Assembly: GCA_036823295.1 (NCBI GenBank)
Contig: DAISGD010000038.1
Span: 1-33,652 of the forward strand
DNA: 33,652 nucleotides
DNA from: UBA4742 sp002403895
GTDB lineage: Bacteria; Actinomycetota; Acidimicrobiia; Acidimicrobiales; Acidimicrobilacustridaceae
Reading direction: 5' to 3'
Positions 8,444 through 16,768 of this stretch are shown here, piece by piece (position 1 is the stretch's first letter; each line of letters begins with the position of its first letter). Under the pieces are notes generated by a model, which saw only the letters and a program-made list of their open reading frames with translations, searched no databases and was not told where the DNA came from. Position numbers and translations under genes: made by a program.

Positions 8444-9256
8444 GTGGCCCTCCGGCGGCGGCTCGACGCCGAGATGGTGCGACGTGGGTTGGTGGCCAGT
8501 CGAGAGCGAGCGCAGGCCGACATCGCCGCTGGTCGCGTCCTGGTGGGGGGCACCGTGGCCGCCAAGCCGGCCCGGCTGGTGGCTCCCGGCGAGGCCATCG
8601 TGGTGCAGGGCCCCGGACCGCGCTTCGTCAGCCGGGCGGGGGACAAGCTGGACGGCGCGCTGGATCGTTTCGGCTTGGACGTGTCCGGAATGCGGGTGCT
8701 CGACGCGGGGGCCTCGACGGGCGGCTTCTCCGACTGTCTCCTGCAGCGCGGGGCGGCGCGGATCGTGGCCGTCGACGTGGGTTATGGCCAGCTCCATGAG
8801 CGGGTGGCCGATGACCCGCGGGTGCGGGTGCTGGACCGCACGAACGTTCGTCATCTGGATGCCGCGCTGGTCGGCGAGCCGATCGATCTTGTCACTGCCG
8901 ATCTGTCGTTCATCTCCCTCCGTCTGGTGATCGATGCACTGTTGTCGGTGCTCGAGCCCGAAGGAAGGGTGGTCAGCCTGGTGAAGCCCCAATTCGAAGC
9001 GGGACGAGAGGTCGTGGCCCGTGGCCGGGGTCTGGTGGGGGATCCCCGAGTGTGGGCGGGGGTCCTCGAGGAGGTCACGTCCGCGTTCGAGGCCGCGGGA
9101 GCCGCCATCATGGGGGTCATGGTGTCGCCCATCACCGGGGCCGAAGGCAACGTCGAGTTCCTGCTCCACGCCCAGCGCGGCGGGGTCGCAAGCCCCGACC
9201 GTGCCGCCCTGGTGCAAGCCGCGATGGCTGAGGCCATCGATCGGGGAGACGGCTGA
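8444..9256 (+). CDS. tlyA: TlyA family rRNA (cytidine-2'-O)-methyltransferase
   Basis: The 270-residue protein has an N-terminal S4 RNA-binding domain (residues about 1-60: RRRLDAEMVRRGLVASRERA, then AGRVLVGGTVAAKPA) and an FtsJ-like S-adenosylmethionine methyltransferase domain. The latter shows FVSRAGDKLDGAL with the catalytic lysine, the SAM loop LDAGASTGGFSDCLLQ, DVGYGQL, VTADLSFISLRL, and LVKPQFEAGRE. In mycobacteria TlyA 2'-O-methylates one cytidine in each of 16S and 23S rRNA, which is needed for capreomycin sensitivity. The GTG start at 8444 fits the family's N-terminus, though no good ribosome site is visible. RecN starts at the last base of the TlyA stop codon. In M. tuberculosis an NAD kinase gene separates tlyA and recN; here it is absent. 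Confidence 0.95.
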   Translation: MALRRRLDAEMVRRGLVASRERAQADIAAGRVLVGGTVAAKPARLVAPGEAIVVQGPGPRFVSRAGDKLDGALDRFGLDVSGMRVLDAGASTGGFSDCLLQRGAARIVAVDVGYGQLHERVADDPRVRVLDRTNVRHLDAALVGEPIDLVTADLSFISLRLVIDALLSVLEPEGRVVSLVKPQFEAGREVVARGRGLVGDPRVWAGVLEEVTSAFEAAGAAIMGVMVSPITGAEGNVEFLLHAQRGGVASPDRAALVQAAMAEAIDRGDG

Positions 9257-10842
9257 TGCTGGGGGAGCTGGCGGTACGCGACCTGGGAGTCATCCGTGAT
9301 CTGCGGTTGGTGCTGGGGCCGGGTATGACCGCGGTGACCGGCGAGACGGGCGCGGGCAAGACGCTGATCGTCGAAGCCATCGAGTTGCTGGTCGGCGGTC
9401 GCGCCGACCCGACGATGGTGCGCCACGGGGCGGACGAAGCGACGGTGGAAGGTCGCTTCCTGATCGACGACGACGAGGTCGTGCTGCGCCGGGTCGTACC
9501 CCACCAGGGACGGTCGAGGGCCTACGTCGACGGTCGGTTGGCCACTGCGTCGGAGCTGGCCGAGTGGGGCCGGCGGCTGGTGGACCTGCACGGCCAGCAC
9601 GATCATCAGTCACTGCTGTCGACACCCGTCCAACGGGCAGCCCTCGACCGGTTCGGCGGGGTGGATCTCGAGCCGCTGCACCTGGCCCGCAAGGCGCTGG
9701 CCGAGCTCGACGCGCAGCTGGCGGAGCTGGGTGGAGATCCGCGAGAGCGGGCCCGCGAGCTCGACCTGCTCCGATTCCAAGCGGAGGAACTGGTGGGAGC
9801 AGGGCTCGATGACCCCGACGAGGACGACGAGCTCGAACGCGAGGAGGATCGCCTGGGCGACGCGGTGGCTCACCGTGAGGCGCTCGCCGCGGCGCTGGAG
9901 GCGGTGGATATCGACGACGGGTCCGGCGCTGGCCTGGCTCGGGCAGTCGCCGCCCTCGACGGCCGGCGGCCTTTCGCGGCCGAAGCCATCCGACTCCGGA
10001 GCCTGGCCGCCGAGCTGACCGACATCGCCTCTGAGCTGCGAGCCGCCGGCGACCAGGTCGAGGAGGACCCCGAGCGACTCGACGAGGTGCGAGCCCGACG
10101 GCGCCTGCTCCATGAGCTCCGGCGCAAATACGGCGAAGACCTCAGCGAGGTCATGGCCTATCGCGACGAGATCACCGCCAGAGTGGGGACGTTGGCCGAC
10201 CGGGATCGCCTGGCCGCAGAGCTCGACGAGCGTCGCGACGACGCGTTGGCCGCTATCGCCGACGCCGAGCACGAGGTGGGCGTGGCCCGACGGCGGGCGG
10301 CGCCCGATCTGGCCACGGCCACCCAGGCCCACCTCGTCGAGCTGGCCATGGCCAAGGCCGTCGTCGAGGTGTCGGTGGGCGACGATCCTGGTGACGACGT
10401 GACCTTCCTGCTGGCTGCCAACGCCGGAAGCCCACCGTTGCCGCTGGCTCGAGTGGCTTCCGGTGGGGAGCTGGCCCGCACCATGCTGGCCCTGCGCCTG
10501 GTCCTGTCGGAGGCCCCGCCGACGCTCGTGTTCGACGAGGTCGACGCCGGGATCGGCGGCACCGCGGCGACCGCGGTGGGTCGATCGCTGGCGGCACTGG
10601 GGTCGGATCATCAGGTGCTGGTGGTGACCCACCTCCCGCAGGTGGCAGTGTTCGGGGACGCCCAGGTGGGCATCACGAAGGCGGAAGCCGACGACGCCGT
10701 GATCACGATTGCGACCGTGCTCGACGAGGGCGCTCGTTCGGTGGAACTGGCCCGCATGTTGTCGGGCTCGCCTGACTCGTCAACGGCGCGCCAACACGCC
10801 GATGAGCTGTTGGCCGACGCCGCGATCCAGCGTGGGCGTTGA
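9256..10842 (+). CDS. recN: DNA repair protein RecN
   Basis: RecN is an SMC-like ATPase that works in recombinational repair of double-strand breaks. The 528-residue protein has the Walker A site GETGAGKT at residues 29-36, a long central region rich in Glu, Arg, Ala and Leu that would form the coiled coils, the ABC signature ASGGELART near residue 400, and the Walker B site LVFDEVDAGIGG just after, followed by the QVLVVTHLPQVA block. The ATG overlaps the tlyA stop by one base (TGATG), so the two are translationally coupled. It is a little shorter than many RecN proteins, probably in the coiled coil. Confidence 0.96.
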   Translation: MLGELAVRDLGVIRDLRLVLGPGMTAVTGETGAGKTLIVEAIELLVGGRADPTMVRHGADEATVEGRFLIDDDEVVLRRVVPHQGRSRAYVDGRLATASELAEWGRRLVDLHGQHDHQSLLSTPVQRAALDRFGGVDLEPLHLARKALAELDAQLAELGGDPRERARELDLLRFQAEELVGAGLDDPDEDDELEREEDRLGDAVAHREALAAALEAVDIDDGSGAGLARAVAALDGRRPFAAEAIRLRSLAAELTDIASELRAAGDQVEEDPERLDEVRARRRLLHELRRKYGEDLSEVMAYRDEITARVGTLADRDRLAAELDERRDDALAAIADAEHEVGVARRRAAPDLATATQAHLVELAMAKAVVEVSVGDDPGDDVTFLLAANAGSPPLPLARVASGGELARTMLALRLVLSEAPPTLVFDEVDAGIGGTAATAVGRSLAALGSDHQVLVVTHLPQVAVFGDAQVGITKAEADDAVITIATVLDEGARSVELARMLSGSPDSSTARQHADELLADAAIQRGR

Positions 10843-10880
10843 CATCGCGACCCGTACACCGGGCGGGGCGCCTGCCGCGC

Positions 10881-10886
10881 TACCGT
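10881..10886 (+). promoter_or_regulatory. -10 element (TACCGT) for pyrG
   Basis: TACCGT fits TANNNT and would start a leader of about 30 nt carrying the strong GAGGAGGA ribosome site at 10913-10920. No -35 at the usual spacing is convincing. Confidence 0.4.
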
Positions 10887-10924
10887 GAGCTTCCGTCGTG
10901 TTGTCGGCGGTTGAGGAGGAAGCA

Positions 10925-12574
10925 GTGACGAAGCACATCTTCGTGACCGGAGGTGTGGCCAGCTCCCTGGGAAAGGGGCTCACAGCGTCCTCGCTGGGCC
11001 GGCTGCTCAAGGCCCGGGGTCTCCGGGTGACCATGCAGAAGCTCGATCCGTACATCAACGTGGATCCGGGCACCATGAACCCCTTTGAGCACGGCGAGGT
11101 GTTCGTCACCGACGACGGCGGCGAGACCGACCTCGACCTGGGCCACTACGAGCGCTTCATCGACGAGAACCTGTCGAAGGACTCGAATGCCACCACCGGC
11201 TCGATCTACTCGTCGGTCTTGGCCGCCGAGCGCCGAGGCGACTACCTGGGCAAGACCGTGCAGGTCATCCCCCACATCACCGACGAGATCAAACGCCGCA
11301 TCACCCGCCTGGCTGGCGACGACGTCGACGTCGTCATCACCGAGGTCGGGGGCACGGTCGGCGACATCGAGATCCTCCCGTTCCTCGAGGCCATCCGTCA
11401 GTTCCGCCTCGATGTCGGTCGCGACAACGTCTGCTATGTCCATGTCACGCTGGTGCCGTTCATCGGGCCGGCCGGTGAGCAGAAGACGAAGCCCACCCAG
11501 CACTCGGTGACCGAGTTGCGCAGTCGCGGCATCCAGCCCGACGCCATCGTGTGCCGGAGCGAGGCCCCGCTGTCGGCCAACCTCAAGCGCAAGATCTCCA
11601 GCCTGTGCGACGTGCCGGTAAAGGCCGTGGTGAACGCGGCGGATGCCCGCAACCTCTACGAGATCCCGCTCGTCTTGCACGAGGAGGGCCTCGACGAGGA
11701 GGTCTGCAATATCCTGTGCCTCGACAGCGGAGATCTCGATCTGTCCGAGTGGGAGATCCTGGTCGACCGTATCGAGACGGCGGAAGAGCCGGTGCGCATC
11801 GGCATCATCGGCAAGTACGTGAGCCTGCCCGACGCCTATCTGTCGGTGATCGAGTCGCTCAAACACGCCGGTTTCCACCACGGTGCCGCGGTCGAAATAG
11901 ATCTGATCCAGGCCGAAGACGTCGAAGGGCTGTTGGCCGAGGGTCGCCTCCGGGATCTCGACGGCATCGTCATCCCTGGAGGTTTCGGCGAGCGGGGGAT
12001 CGAGGGCAAGATCGCGGCGGCCGGGTACGCCCGCGAGAACGGGGTGGCCTGTCTCGGCCTCTGCCTGGGGATGCACGTGATGACCGTCGACTTCGCCCGC
12101 AATGTCCTGGGCATGACCGGGGCCCACTCCAGTGAGTTCGATCCTCAGACCCCGTTCCCCGTCATCGACCTCATGGATTCGCAGCGCGACGTGATCGACA
12201 AGGGCGGCACCATGCGCCTCGGCGCCTACATCGCCGAACTCCTGCCTGGGTCCCGGGTGGCCAAGGCCTACGGGCGTGAGGTCGTATCGGAACGCCATCG
12301 TCACCGCTACGAGTTCAACCCGAAGTTCCGCAGCAAGTTCGAGGCGACGGGGTTCGTGTGCTCGGGCGCGTCACCTGACGGCCGTCTCGTCGAGTTCATC
12401 GAGCTGGACGACCACCCGTTCTGGATCGGGACGCAGGCCCACCCCGAATTCAAGAGCCGACCCGACCGGCCCGCGCCGTTGTTCCGGGAGCTCATCGCCG
12501 CGGCCCTGGGTCGGGCCGAGGGACGCAATCCTCATCTGATCCAGCTCGACCGCGAGCCGGCTTCGGCCGGCTGA
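10925..12574 (+). CDS. pyrG: CTP synthase
   Basis: PyrG aminates UTP to CTP with ATP and glutamine, the last step of pyrimidine nucleotide synthesis. The 549-residue length is normal. The synthetase domain begins with HIFVTGGVASSLGKG and has KLDPYINVDPGTMNPFEHGE and TDDGGETDLDLGHYERF. The glutaminase domain (from about residue 300) has the oxyanion block IVIPGGFGERG, the nucleophile cysteine in CLGLCLGMH, and the His-Glu pair in AHPEFKSRP near the C-terminus. I choose GTG 10925 because GAGGAGGA lies just ahead and the family starts there; a GTG nine codons upstream is in frame but has no such site. It follows recN, as in mycobacteria, but without the two genes found between them there. Confidence 0.97.
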   Translation: MTKHIFVTGGVASSLGKGLTASSLGRLLKARGLRVTMQKLDPYINVDPGTMNPFEHGEVFVTDDGGETDLDLGHYERFIDENLSKDSNATTGSIYSSVLAAERRGDYLGKTVQVIPHITDEIKRRITRLAGDDVDVVITEVGGTVGDIEILPFLEAIRQFRLDVGRDNVCYVHVTLVPFIGPAGEQKTKPTQHSVTELRSRGIQPDAIVCRSEAPLSANLKRKISSLCDVPVKAVVNAADARNLYEIPLVLHEEGLDEEVCNILCLDSGDLDLSEWEILVDRIETAEEPVRIGIIGKYVSLPDAYLSVIESLKHAGFHHGAAVEIDLIQAEDVEGLLAEGRLRDLDGIVIPGGFGERGIEGKIAAAGYARENGVACLGLCLGMHVMTVDFARNVLGMTGAHSSEFDPQTPFPVIDLMDSQRDVIDKGGTMRLGAYIAELLPGSRVAKAYGREVVSERHRHRYEFNPKFRSKFEATGFVCSGASPDGRLVEFIELDDHPFWIGTQAHPEFKSRPDRPAPLFRELIAAALGRAEGRNPHLIQLDREPASAG

Positions 12575-12577
12575 GCC

Positions 12578-13138
12578 GTGGCCGCCCAGCCGGCGGCGGG
12601 GGCGCCGTTCCGCAAGGTCGGTGAGCGCTCGATCTACACCGGCCACGTCATCTCGTTGGGGGTCGGGACGTTCGCCGGCCCCGACGGGGCCACGTTCCAG
12701 CGCGACGTCGTGCATCATCCCGGCGCCGTCTCGGTCGTCCCCATCCTGGGCGACGAGGTGATCCTGGTACGCCAGTACCGGGCATCGATCGATGGCGAGC
12801 TGCTCGAGATCCCCGCGGGCAAGCGCGACGTCGAGGGAGAACCCCCCGAAGCCACGGCCCACCGTGAGCTCGAAGAGGAAATCGGGTTCCGGGCCGGCAC
12901 GCTGATCAAGCTGGCTGAGTTCTACAACTCTCCGGGGTTCTGCGACGAGCACTCCCACGTGTACCTGGGCCTGGATCTTCAACTCGCCGAAGCCTCGGCC
13001 CAGGGCCTCGAGGAAGAGCACATGACCATCGAGCGGGTGCGCTTGGACGACGTGGTTGGGCTCATCGCCCGGCGCGAGCTCACCGATGCCAAGAGCATCA
13101 TCGGGCTCACCCTGGCGCTGCGCCACCTCGGTCGGTGA
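12578..13138 (+). CDS. NUDIX hydrolase, ADP-ribose pyrophosphatase type
   Basis: The 186-residue protein hydrolyses a nucleoside diphosphate linked to another moiety, most likely ADP-ribose to AMP and ribose 5-phosphate. The NUDIX helix is seen around residues 85-105 as GEPPEATAHRELEEEIGF, preceded by LLEIPAGKRDVE, the proline-containing loop of ADP-ribose pyrophosphatases. The loop has one residue more than the textbook GX5E spacing, as I recall for Rv1700 of M. tuberculosis, which occupies the same place after pyrG. FYNSPGFCDEHSHVYL downstream is also typical. It starts at GTG 12578, four bases after the pyrG stop, so it is probably in one operon with pyrG. Its own stop overlaps a possible GTG of the xerD frame. 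Confidence 0.9.
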   Translation: MAAQPAAGAPFRKVGERSIYTGHVISLGVGTFAGPDGATFQRDVVHHPGAVSVVPILGDEVILVRQYRASIDGELLEIPAGKRDVEGEPPEATAHRELEEEIGFRAGTLIKLAEFYNSPGFCDEHSHVYLGLDLQLAEASAQGLEEEHMTIERVRLDDVVGLIARRELTDAKSIIGLTLALRHLGR

Positions 13139-13182
13139 AGGCGGCACGGCAGGTGAAGCCGGGGCGCGACCCCGGCGTCACC

Positions 13183-14121
13183 ATGAAGGTGGAGCCCACC
13201 CCGCTAGAGGTCGAGGAGTTCCTCACCTGGCTGGGAGCAGAACGGGGCCGGTCAGTCAACACACTGGCCGCCTATCGCCGCGATCTGCGGACCTATGTGA
13301 GCTGGCTCCGTGACCGAGGAGTCGAGCTGGCCGCCGTCGACGAGGCGACCATCAGTGCCTATGTCGGCTTCCTTCGCGACGGTGGGCGGGCGCCGGCCTC
13401 GGTGGCCCGCGCCCTGGTGGCGGTGCGGTCGCTCTACCGCTTCCTGGCTGACGAGGGGATCATGGGGGCCGACCCTGCCGCCGCGGTCGAGGTTCCGCGG
13501 GTGCCCAAGGGGCTTCCCAAGCCAGTGTCGGATGCCGAGATCACCGCGCTGCTCGGGGTGATCAAGGGGGACGACGCCATCGCTCGGCGGGACCGGGCCA
13601 TAATCGAGACTCTCTACGGCGCGGGCCTGCGCATCTCTGAGCTCGTCGGCCTCGACCTGGGCAAGACCGACGTCGAGGGGCGGTGGCTGACCGTTTTTGG
13701 CAAGGGAGCGAAGGAACGGAAGGTGCCCATCGGGCGGTGCGCCGAAGAAGCCCTGAAGGCCTATCTCGGCCCCGGGGGTCGAGCCGTGCTCGCCCCCGAA
13801 CGGTGGGCCCGACGGGATGACAACCAGGCCGTCTTCCTCAACCAGCGGGGAGGACGGCTGTCACGTCAGGGGGCGTGGCAGATCGTGCGCAGACACGGGG
13901 ACCGGGCCGGTCTGGGCGACCGATTGAGCCCGCACGTTCTGCGCCACTCGTGCGCCACCCACATGCTCGACGGGGGAGCCGACATCCGATCAGTTCAGGA
14001 CCTGCTCGGCCATGCATCGCTGTCGACGACGCAGATCTATACGCTGGTCTCGACCAAACGGCTCCGCCAGGTCTACGACTCGGCCCATCCCCGAGCCAAG
14101 AACCGCCCGTCTGCCCCATGA
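13183..14121 (+). CDS. xerD: Site-specific tyrosine recombinase XerD
   Basis: XerD with XerC resolves chromosome dimers at dif. The protein has the N-terminal SAM-like core-binding domain (EEFLTWLGAERGRSVNTLAAYRRDL, then SLYRFLADEG) and the C-terminal catalytic domain with all expected residues: Arg in GAGLRISEL, Lys in FGKGAKERKVPI, HVLRH, His in LLGHASLSTTQIY, and the nucleophile Tyr in that same block. ATG 13183 gives 312 residues, close to the usual 300. A GTG at 13135 would add 16 residues and overlap the NUDIX stop as GTGA, which coupled translation would favour; I cannot decide firmly. The position after the NUDIX gene matches M. tuberculosis. A dif site is not visible here. Confidence 0.93.
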   Translation: MKVEPTPLEVEEFLTWLGAERGRSVNTLAAYRRDLRTYVSWLRDRGVELAAVDEATISAYVGFLRDGGRAPASVARALVAVRSLYRFLADEGIMGADPAAAVEVPRVPKGLPKPVSDAEITALLGVIKGDDAIARRDRAIIETLYGAGLRISELVGLDLGKTDVEGRWLTVFGKGAKERKVPIGRCAEEALKAYLGPGGRAVLAPERWARRDDNQAVFLNQRGGRLSRQGAWQIVRRHGDRAGLGDRLSPHVLRHSCATHMLDGGADIRSVQDLLGHASLSTTQIYTLVSTKRLRQVYDSAHPRAKNRPSAP

Positions 14122-14125
14122 GCAC

Positions 14126-14131
14126 TAGCCT
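14126..14131 (+). promoter_or_regulatory. Leaderless-type -10 (TAGCCT) for the DksA/TraR-type gene
   Basis: TAGCCT ends 6 nt before GTG 14138, in the 16-nt space after xerD. Confidence 0.5.
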
Positions 14132-14137
14132 GGAGTC

Positions 14138-14485
14138 GTGAGCAACAACCCCGGTTCGGCCCCTGAGACGCACGACCCATCCCGCGACGAACTCCGTGCC
14201 GAGGAAACCCGGCTGGAGGCCCGCCTCGGTGAGTTGCACGCCGGCGACCTGGCTGAGACCCAGGATGACAACTTCGCCGATGGGGGCCAGGTGGCGGCCG
14301 AGCAGGACGAGATCATGGCCCTGGCCAGCGATCTGCGTACCCAGCTCGATGACGTGCAACGAGCGCTGGGTAAGCTGGACGCGGGCACCTACGGCATCTG
14401 CGAGGCCTGTGGGGAGCCGATCGGTGACGATCGACTCGAGGCCATGCCGGCGGCAAGGTTCTGCATGCTGCACGTCGCCGGCTGA
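14138..14485 (+). CDS. DksA/TraR family zinc-finger protein
   Basis: The 115-residue protein has an acidic coiled-coil first part (residues about 15-75) and a C-terminal zinc finger, the plan of DksA/TraR proteins, which insert into the RNA polymerase secondary channel. The finger reads YGICEACGEPIGDDRLEAMP and then FCMLH, so its metal ligands would be C88, C91, C109 and H112: a Cys3His site in place of Cys4. GTG 14138 is the only start giving the full coiled coil and has a leaderless -10. An HD hydrolase follows nine bases later. Whether this protein binds polymerase or ppGpp cannot be seen. Confidence 0.88.
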   Translation: MSNNPGSAPETHDPSRDELRAEETRLEARLGELHAGDLAETQDDNFADGGQVAAEQDEIMALASDLRTQLDDVQRALGKLDAGTYGICEACGEPIGDDRLEAMPAARFCMLHVAG

Positions 14486-14493
14486 GCGCGCTC

Positions 14494-15018
14494 ATGGCCC
14501 GCGCCGGTCACCTCGTCACCCGGTTCTTCGGCTCCCTGTGGCCTGGCGGTCCCAAGCCTGAACAGACCCACTGGGCCGAGTCCCAACTGCTTGAGCGCGA
14601 GGTTGGCTTGTGGCGGCGCATGAGTGGGCCCGATCGTCGCCACGCAGTGGGGGTGACCCGCCGGGTCGAACGGATGCTGGGTGAAGAGGCCACCCGGCCC
14701 ATTCTGGCTGCGGCCCTGTTGCACGACGTGGGGAAATGCGAGGCGGGCGTGGGCACCTACGGGCGGGTCATCGCCACCGTTTCGGGCGCCGTCATCGGCC
14801 GTGACCAGGGCACCATCCAGGACTGGACCCGGACCCGGGGCTTCACCCGCAAGGTGGGGCTCTACCTCCAGCATCCCAAGCTGGGGGGCGACCTCCTGGC
14901 CATGGCCGGGAGCGACCCATTGACCGAGGCCTGGGCCCGGGAGCACCATCTACCCGAGGATCAATGGACCATCCCGCTCGACATCGGCCAGGCCCTCAAG
15001 GCCGCCGACGACGACTGA
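14494..15018 (+). CDS. HD-domain phosphohydrolase
   Basis: The 174-residue protein is a compact HD hydrolase. The metal-binding residues are all in place: RRHAVGV, the HD pair in LLHDVGKCEAG, HPKLGGDLL, the His pair in AREHHLPE, and a final Asp in KAADDD. Such proteins cleave nucleotides or cyclic nucleotides; the substrate here cannot be told. It lies nine bases after the DksA-type gene, so the two may be co-transcribed. It converges on trpS with only 20 bases between the stops. Confidence 0.85.
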   Translation: MARAGHLVTRFFGSLWPGGPKPEQTHWAESQLLEREVGLWRRMSGPDRRHAVGVTRRVERMLGEEATRPILAAALLHDVGKCEAGVGTYGRVIATVSGAVIGRDQGTIQDWTRTRGFTRKVGLYLQHPKLGGDLLAMAGSDPLTEAWAREHHLPEDQWTIPLDIGQALKAADDD

Positions 15019-15038
15019 GCGGCGAGCCGGTGGAGACA

Positions 15039-16034
15039 CTAGGGGTTGGCTAGGCTCGGCGGGAGGAGGCCGAGGGCGGCCTGGGCACGAGCCAGGGTGG
15101 GGCCGGCCACCTCGCGGGCCTTGGCGGCACCCTTGGCCAGGATCGCGGCGGTGCCCGCCGGGTCGGCGGCGAGCTCGGCGTAGCGGACCTGTATGGGCCG
15201 GAGGGTCTCGACCACCGCCTCGGCCGTATCGGTCTTGAGCGGGCCGTACTGGGTGTAGTCGCCGGCCAGGTCCTCGGGCGAGCGGTCGGTGCACGCTCCC
15301 AAGATGGACAGCAGGTTCGACACGCCGGGCTTGGCCTCCGGGTCGTAGCGAACGTCGCCGTCGGTGTCGGTCACGGCCCGCTTGATCTTCTTGGCCACCA
15401 CGGCGAGGTCCTCGAGCACGAGCACCGTCCCCTGAGGGGAGTCCTCCGACTTGGACATCTTGCGGGTTGGGTCCTGGAGGTCCATCACCCGGGCTCCGAA
15501 GCGGGGGATGGCCGCGTCGGGCACCACGAAGGTCTTGCCGTAGCGACTGTTGAACCGGCCGGCCAGGTCCCGCGTCAGCTCGAGGTGCTGACGCTGGTCG
15601 TCGCCGACCGGCACGCGGTCGGTCCCGTACAGCAAGATGTCGGCCGCCATGAGGGCCGGGTAGGTGAACAGGCCACCCGATACGAACCCAGCACCGGCAG
15701 ATTTGTCCTTGAACTGGGTCATCCGTCGGAGCTCGCCGAACGCGGCGGTGCACTCCATGATCCAGGCCAGTTGGGCGTGCTCGGCCACGTGACTCTGGAC
15801 GAACAGTGTCGATGTCTCCGGATCGATCCCGACGGCCAGCAGGAGTTGGGCGAGCTCAAGGCTGGCCCGGAGCAGCTCCGCCGGGTCCTGCGGGATGGTC
15901 AGGGCGTGCAGATCGACCACGCAGAAGAACGAATCCGTGTCGTGCTGATCGGCCACCCAGTACCGCAGGGCGCCGAGCAGGTTGCCGAGCTGGACGGGGC
16001 CGGTGGGCTGGATGCCGGAGAAGACGCGGGTCAT
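15039..16034 (-). CDS. trpS: Tryptophanyl-tRNA synthetase
   Basis: TrpS charges tRNA-Trp. The 331-residue protein is full length for the bacterial type. The class I signatures are PTGPVQLGNLLGAL (HIGH region, residues about 10-23) and KMSKSED (near residue 192). Other family blocks are FCVVDLHALT, FVQSHVAEHAQLAWI, FTYPALMAADILLY, PVGDDQRQHLELTRDLAGRFN and RYDPEAKPGVSNLL. ATG 16034 is the family start and has TACGAT 8 nt ahead on the minus strand; the frame is open for 22 more codons upstream, but these are Ala/Pro/Arg-rich and unlike the family. Confidence 0.97.
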   Translation of the reverse strand: MTRVFSGIQPTGPVQLGNLLGALRYWVADQHDTDSFFCVVDLHALTIPQDPAELLRASLELAQLLLAVGIDPETSTLFVQSHVAEHAQLAWIMECTAAFGELRRMTQFKDKSAGAGFVSGGLFTYPALMAADILLYGTDRVPVGDDQRQHLELTRDLAGRFNSRYGKTFVVPDAAIPRFGARVMDLQDPTRKMSKSEDSPQGTVLVLEDLAVVAKKIKRAVTDTDGDVRYDPEAKPGVSNLLSILGACTDRSPEDLAGDYTQYGPLKTDTAEAVVETLRPIQVRYAELAADPAGTAAILAKGAAKAREVAGPTLARAQAALGLLPPSLANP

Positions 16035-16042
16035 GGGCGGCG

Positions 16043-16048
16043 ATCGTA
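16043..16048 (-). promoter_or_regulatory. Leaderless-type -10 (TACGAT) for trpS
   Basis: On the minus strand TACGAT ends 8 nt before ATG 16034, and the bases between (CGCCGCCC) hold no ribosome site. Confidence 0.5.
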
Positions 16049-16110
16049 CGCGAGCGGGCCTGACCGGCCCCAACGCGTTGGCGCCGGCCGCGCCAGGCAC
16101 CCCGGCCGGC

Positions 16111-16680
16111 TCACGGACCCGCTGTCGTTGGCGTCGTTGCCGAGGAGCCGGCGTCGACGGAGAGCTGGCAGGCCCCGAGCAGGCCGTTGGTCACCTTCCC
16201 CAGCTCCGCCTTGTGGAGGTCGTCCAGCGCACTGCTCACCGCCAGGCCAACGATCAAGGTCGTGCGATCGGTGTCGTCAAGCGCCTGAACAGCACCGTCG
16301 AGGCAGGTCCTCTGGGCGGCGGTCAGGGTGCCGAGCGCCTCGCTGGCACCCCCCACGATGGCGGCGGCCAACGTCTCCACCGGGATGCACGCGCTCTCCA
16401 CCTGCCCGAGGGTCCGTAGATCGTCGTCGCTGGCCGTGCCGTCACTGGCGAGAGGCCGGGTGGCGGCGTGGTTCTTGGCGAAGGCACCTTCGAGGCAGGA
16501 GATCTGGTCATCGGGGAGGGAGTACGCCGAGCCGATGGTCTGCGCCGCCTCCTTCGGGTCCACCGATGCCTTCGGTTCACTGTTGCTACAGGCGACCGCC
16601 ATGAACAGGCATGATGCTAGCAGCATCCCGCCGACAATCGGCCGGATCACCCGCCCTCGGGACGCCTGCGAGCCAGCCAT
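16111..16680 (-). CDS. Putative lipoprotein of unknown function
   Basis: This 189-residue protein starts with a positively charged segment and a hydrophobic stretch that is a lipoprotein signal. Two cysteines could be lipidated: C24 in LASC, which fits the lipobox best, or C31 in AVAC at the end of the hydrophobic run. The exported part has an internal two-fold likeness: LPDDQISCLEGAFAKN and LTAAQRTCLDGAVQALDD, each followed by a further cysteine (ESACIPV and LGACQLS). This suggests a duplicated small helical unit, perhaps with disulfides. The C-terminus is Ser/Thr/Pro-rich. I do not recognise a named family. ATG 16680 has TAGCGT at leaderless spacing. It lies upstream of trpS on the same strand and divergent from scpA. 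Confidence 0.8.
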   Translation of the reverse strand: MAGSQASRGRVIRPIVGGMLLASCLFMAVACSNSEPKASVDPKEAAQTIGSAYSLPDDQISCLEGAFAKNHAATRPLASDGTASDDDLRTLGQVESACIPVETLAAAIVGGASEALGTLTAAQRTCLDGAVQALDDTDRTTLIVGLAVSSALDDLHKAELGKVTNGLLGACQLSVDAGSSATTPTTAGP

Positions 16681-16687
16681 CTCGGTG

Positions 16688-16693
16688 ACGCTA
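16688..16693 (-). promoter_or_regulatory. Leaderless-type -10 (TAGCGT) for the lipoprotein gene
   Basis: On the minus strand TAGCGT ends 7 nt before ATG 16680. It shares the 100-nt divergent region with the scpA promoter. Confidence 0.5.
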
Positions 16694-16768
16694 GTCGGGT
16701 CGTCGGTGGCGTTCGGGGTGGGGTCGTCGAGCCCCAGGGGGATGCGCGGAGGACCCGGATCGGCGCCC

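Noticed and set aside
10839..10844. TTGACA at the end of recN as the -35 of pyrG
   Set aside because: A perfect -35 sequence, but no -10 lies 16-18 nt downstream; the TACCGT at 10881 is 36 nt away.
10880..12304. Long reverse-strand frame opposite pyrG (474 codons)
   Set aside because: It is a GC-rich shadow of a clear CTP synthase gene. Similar long frames opposite korA, recN, ispH, der and the carboxyltransferase gene were rejected for the same reason.
15585..16604. Plus-strand frame across trpS and the lipoprotein gene
   Set aside because: It is a shadow of two well-supported minus-strand genes and shows no recognisable protein feature.
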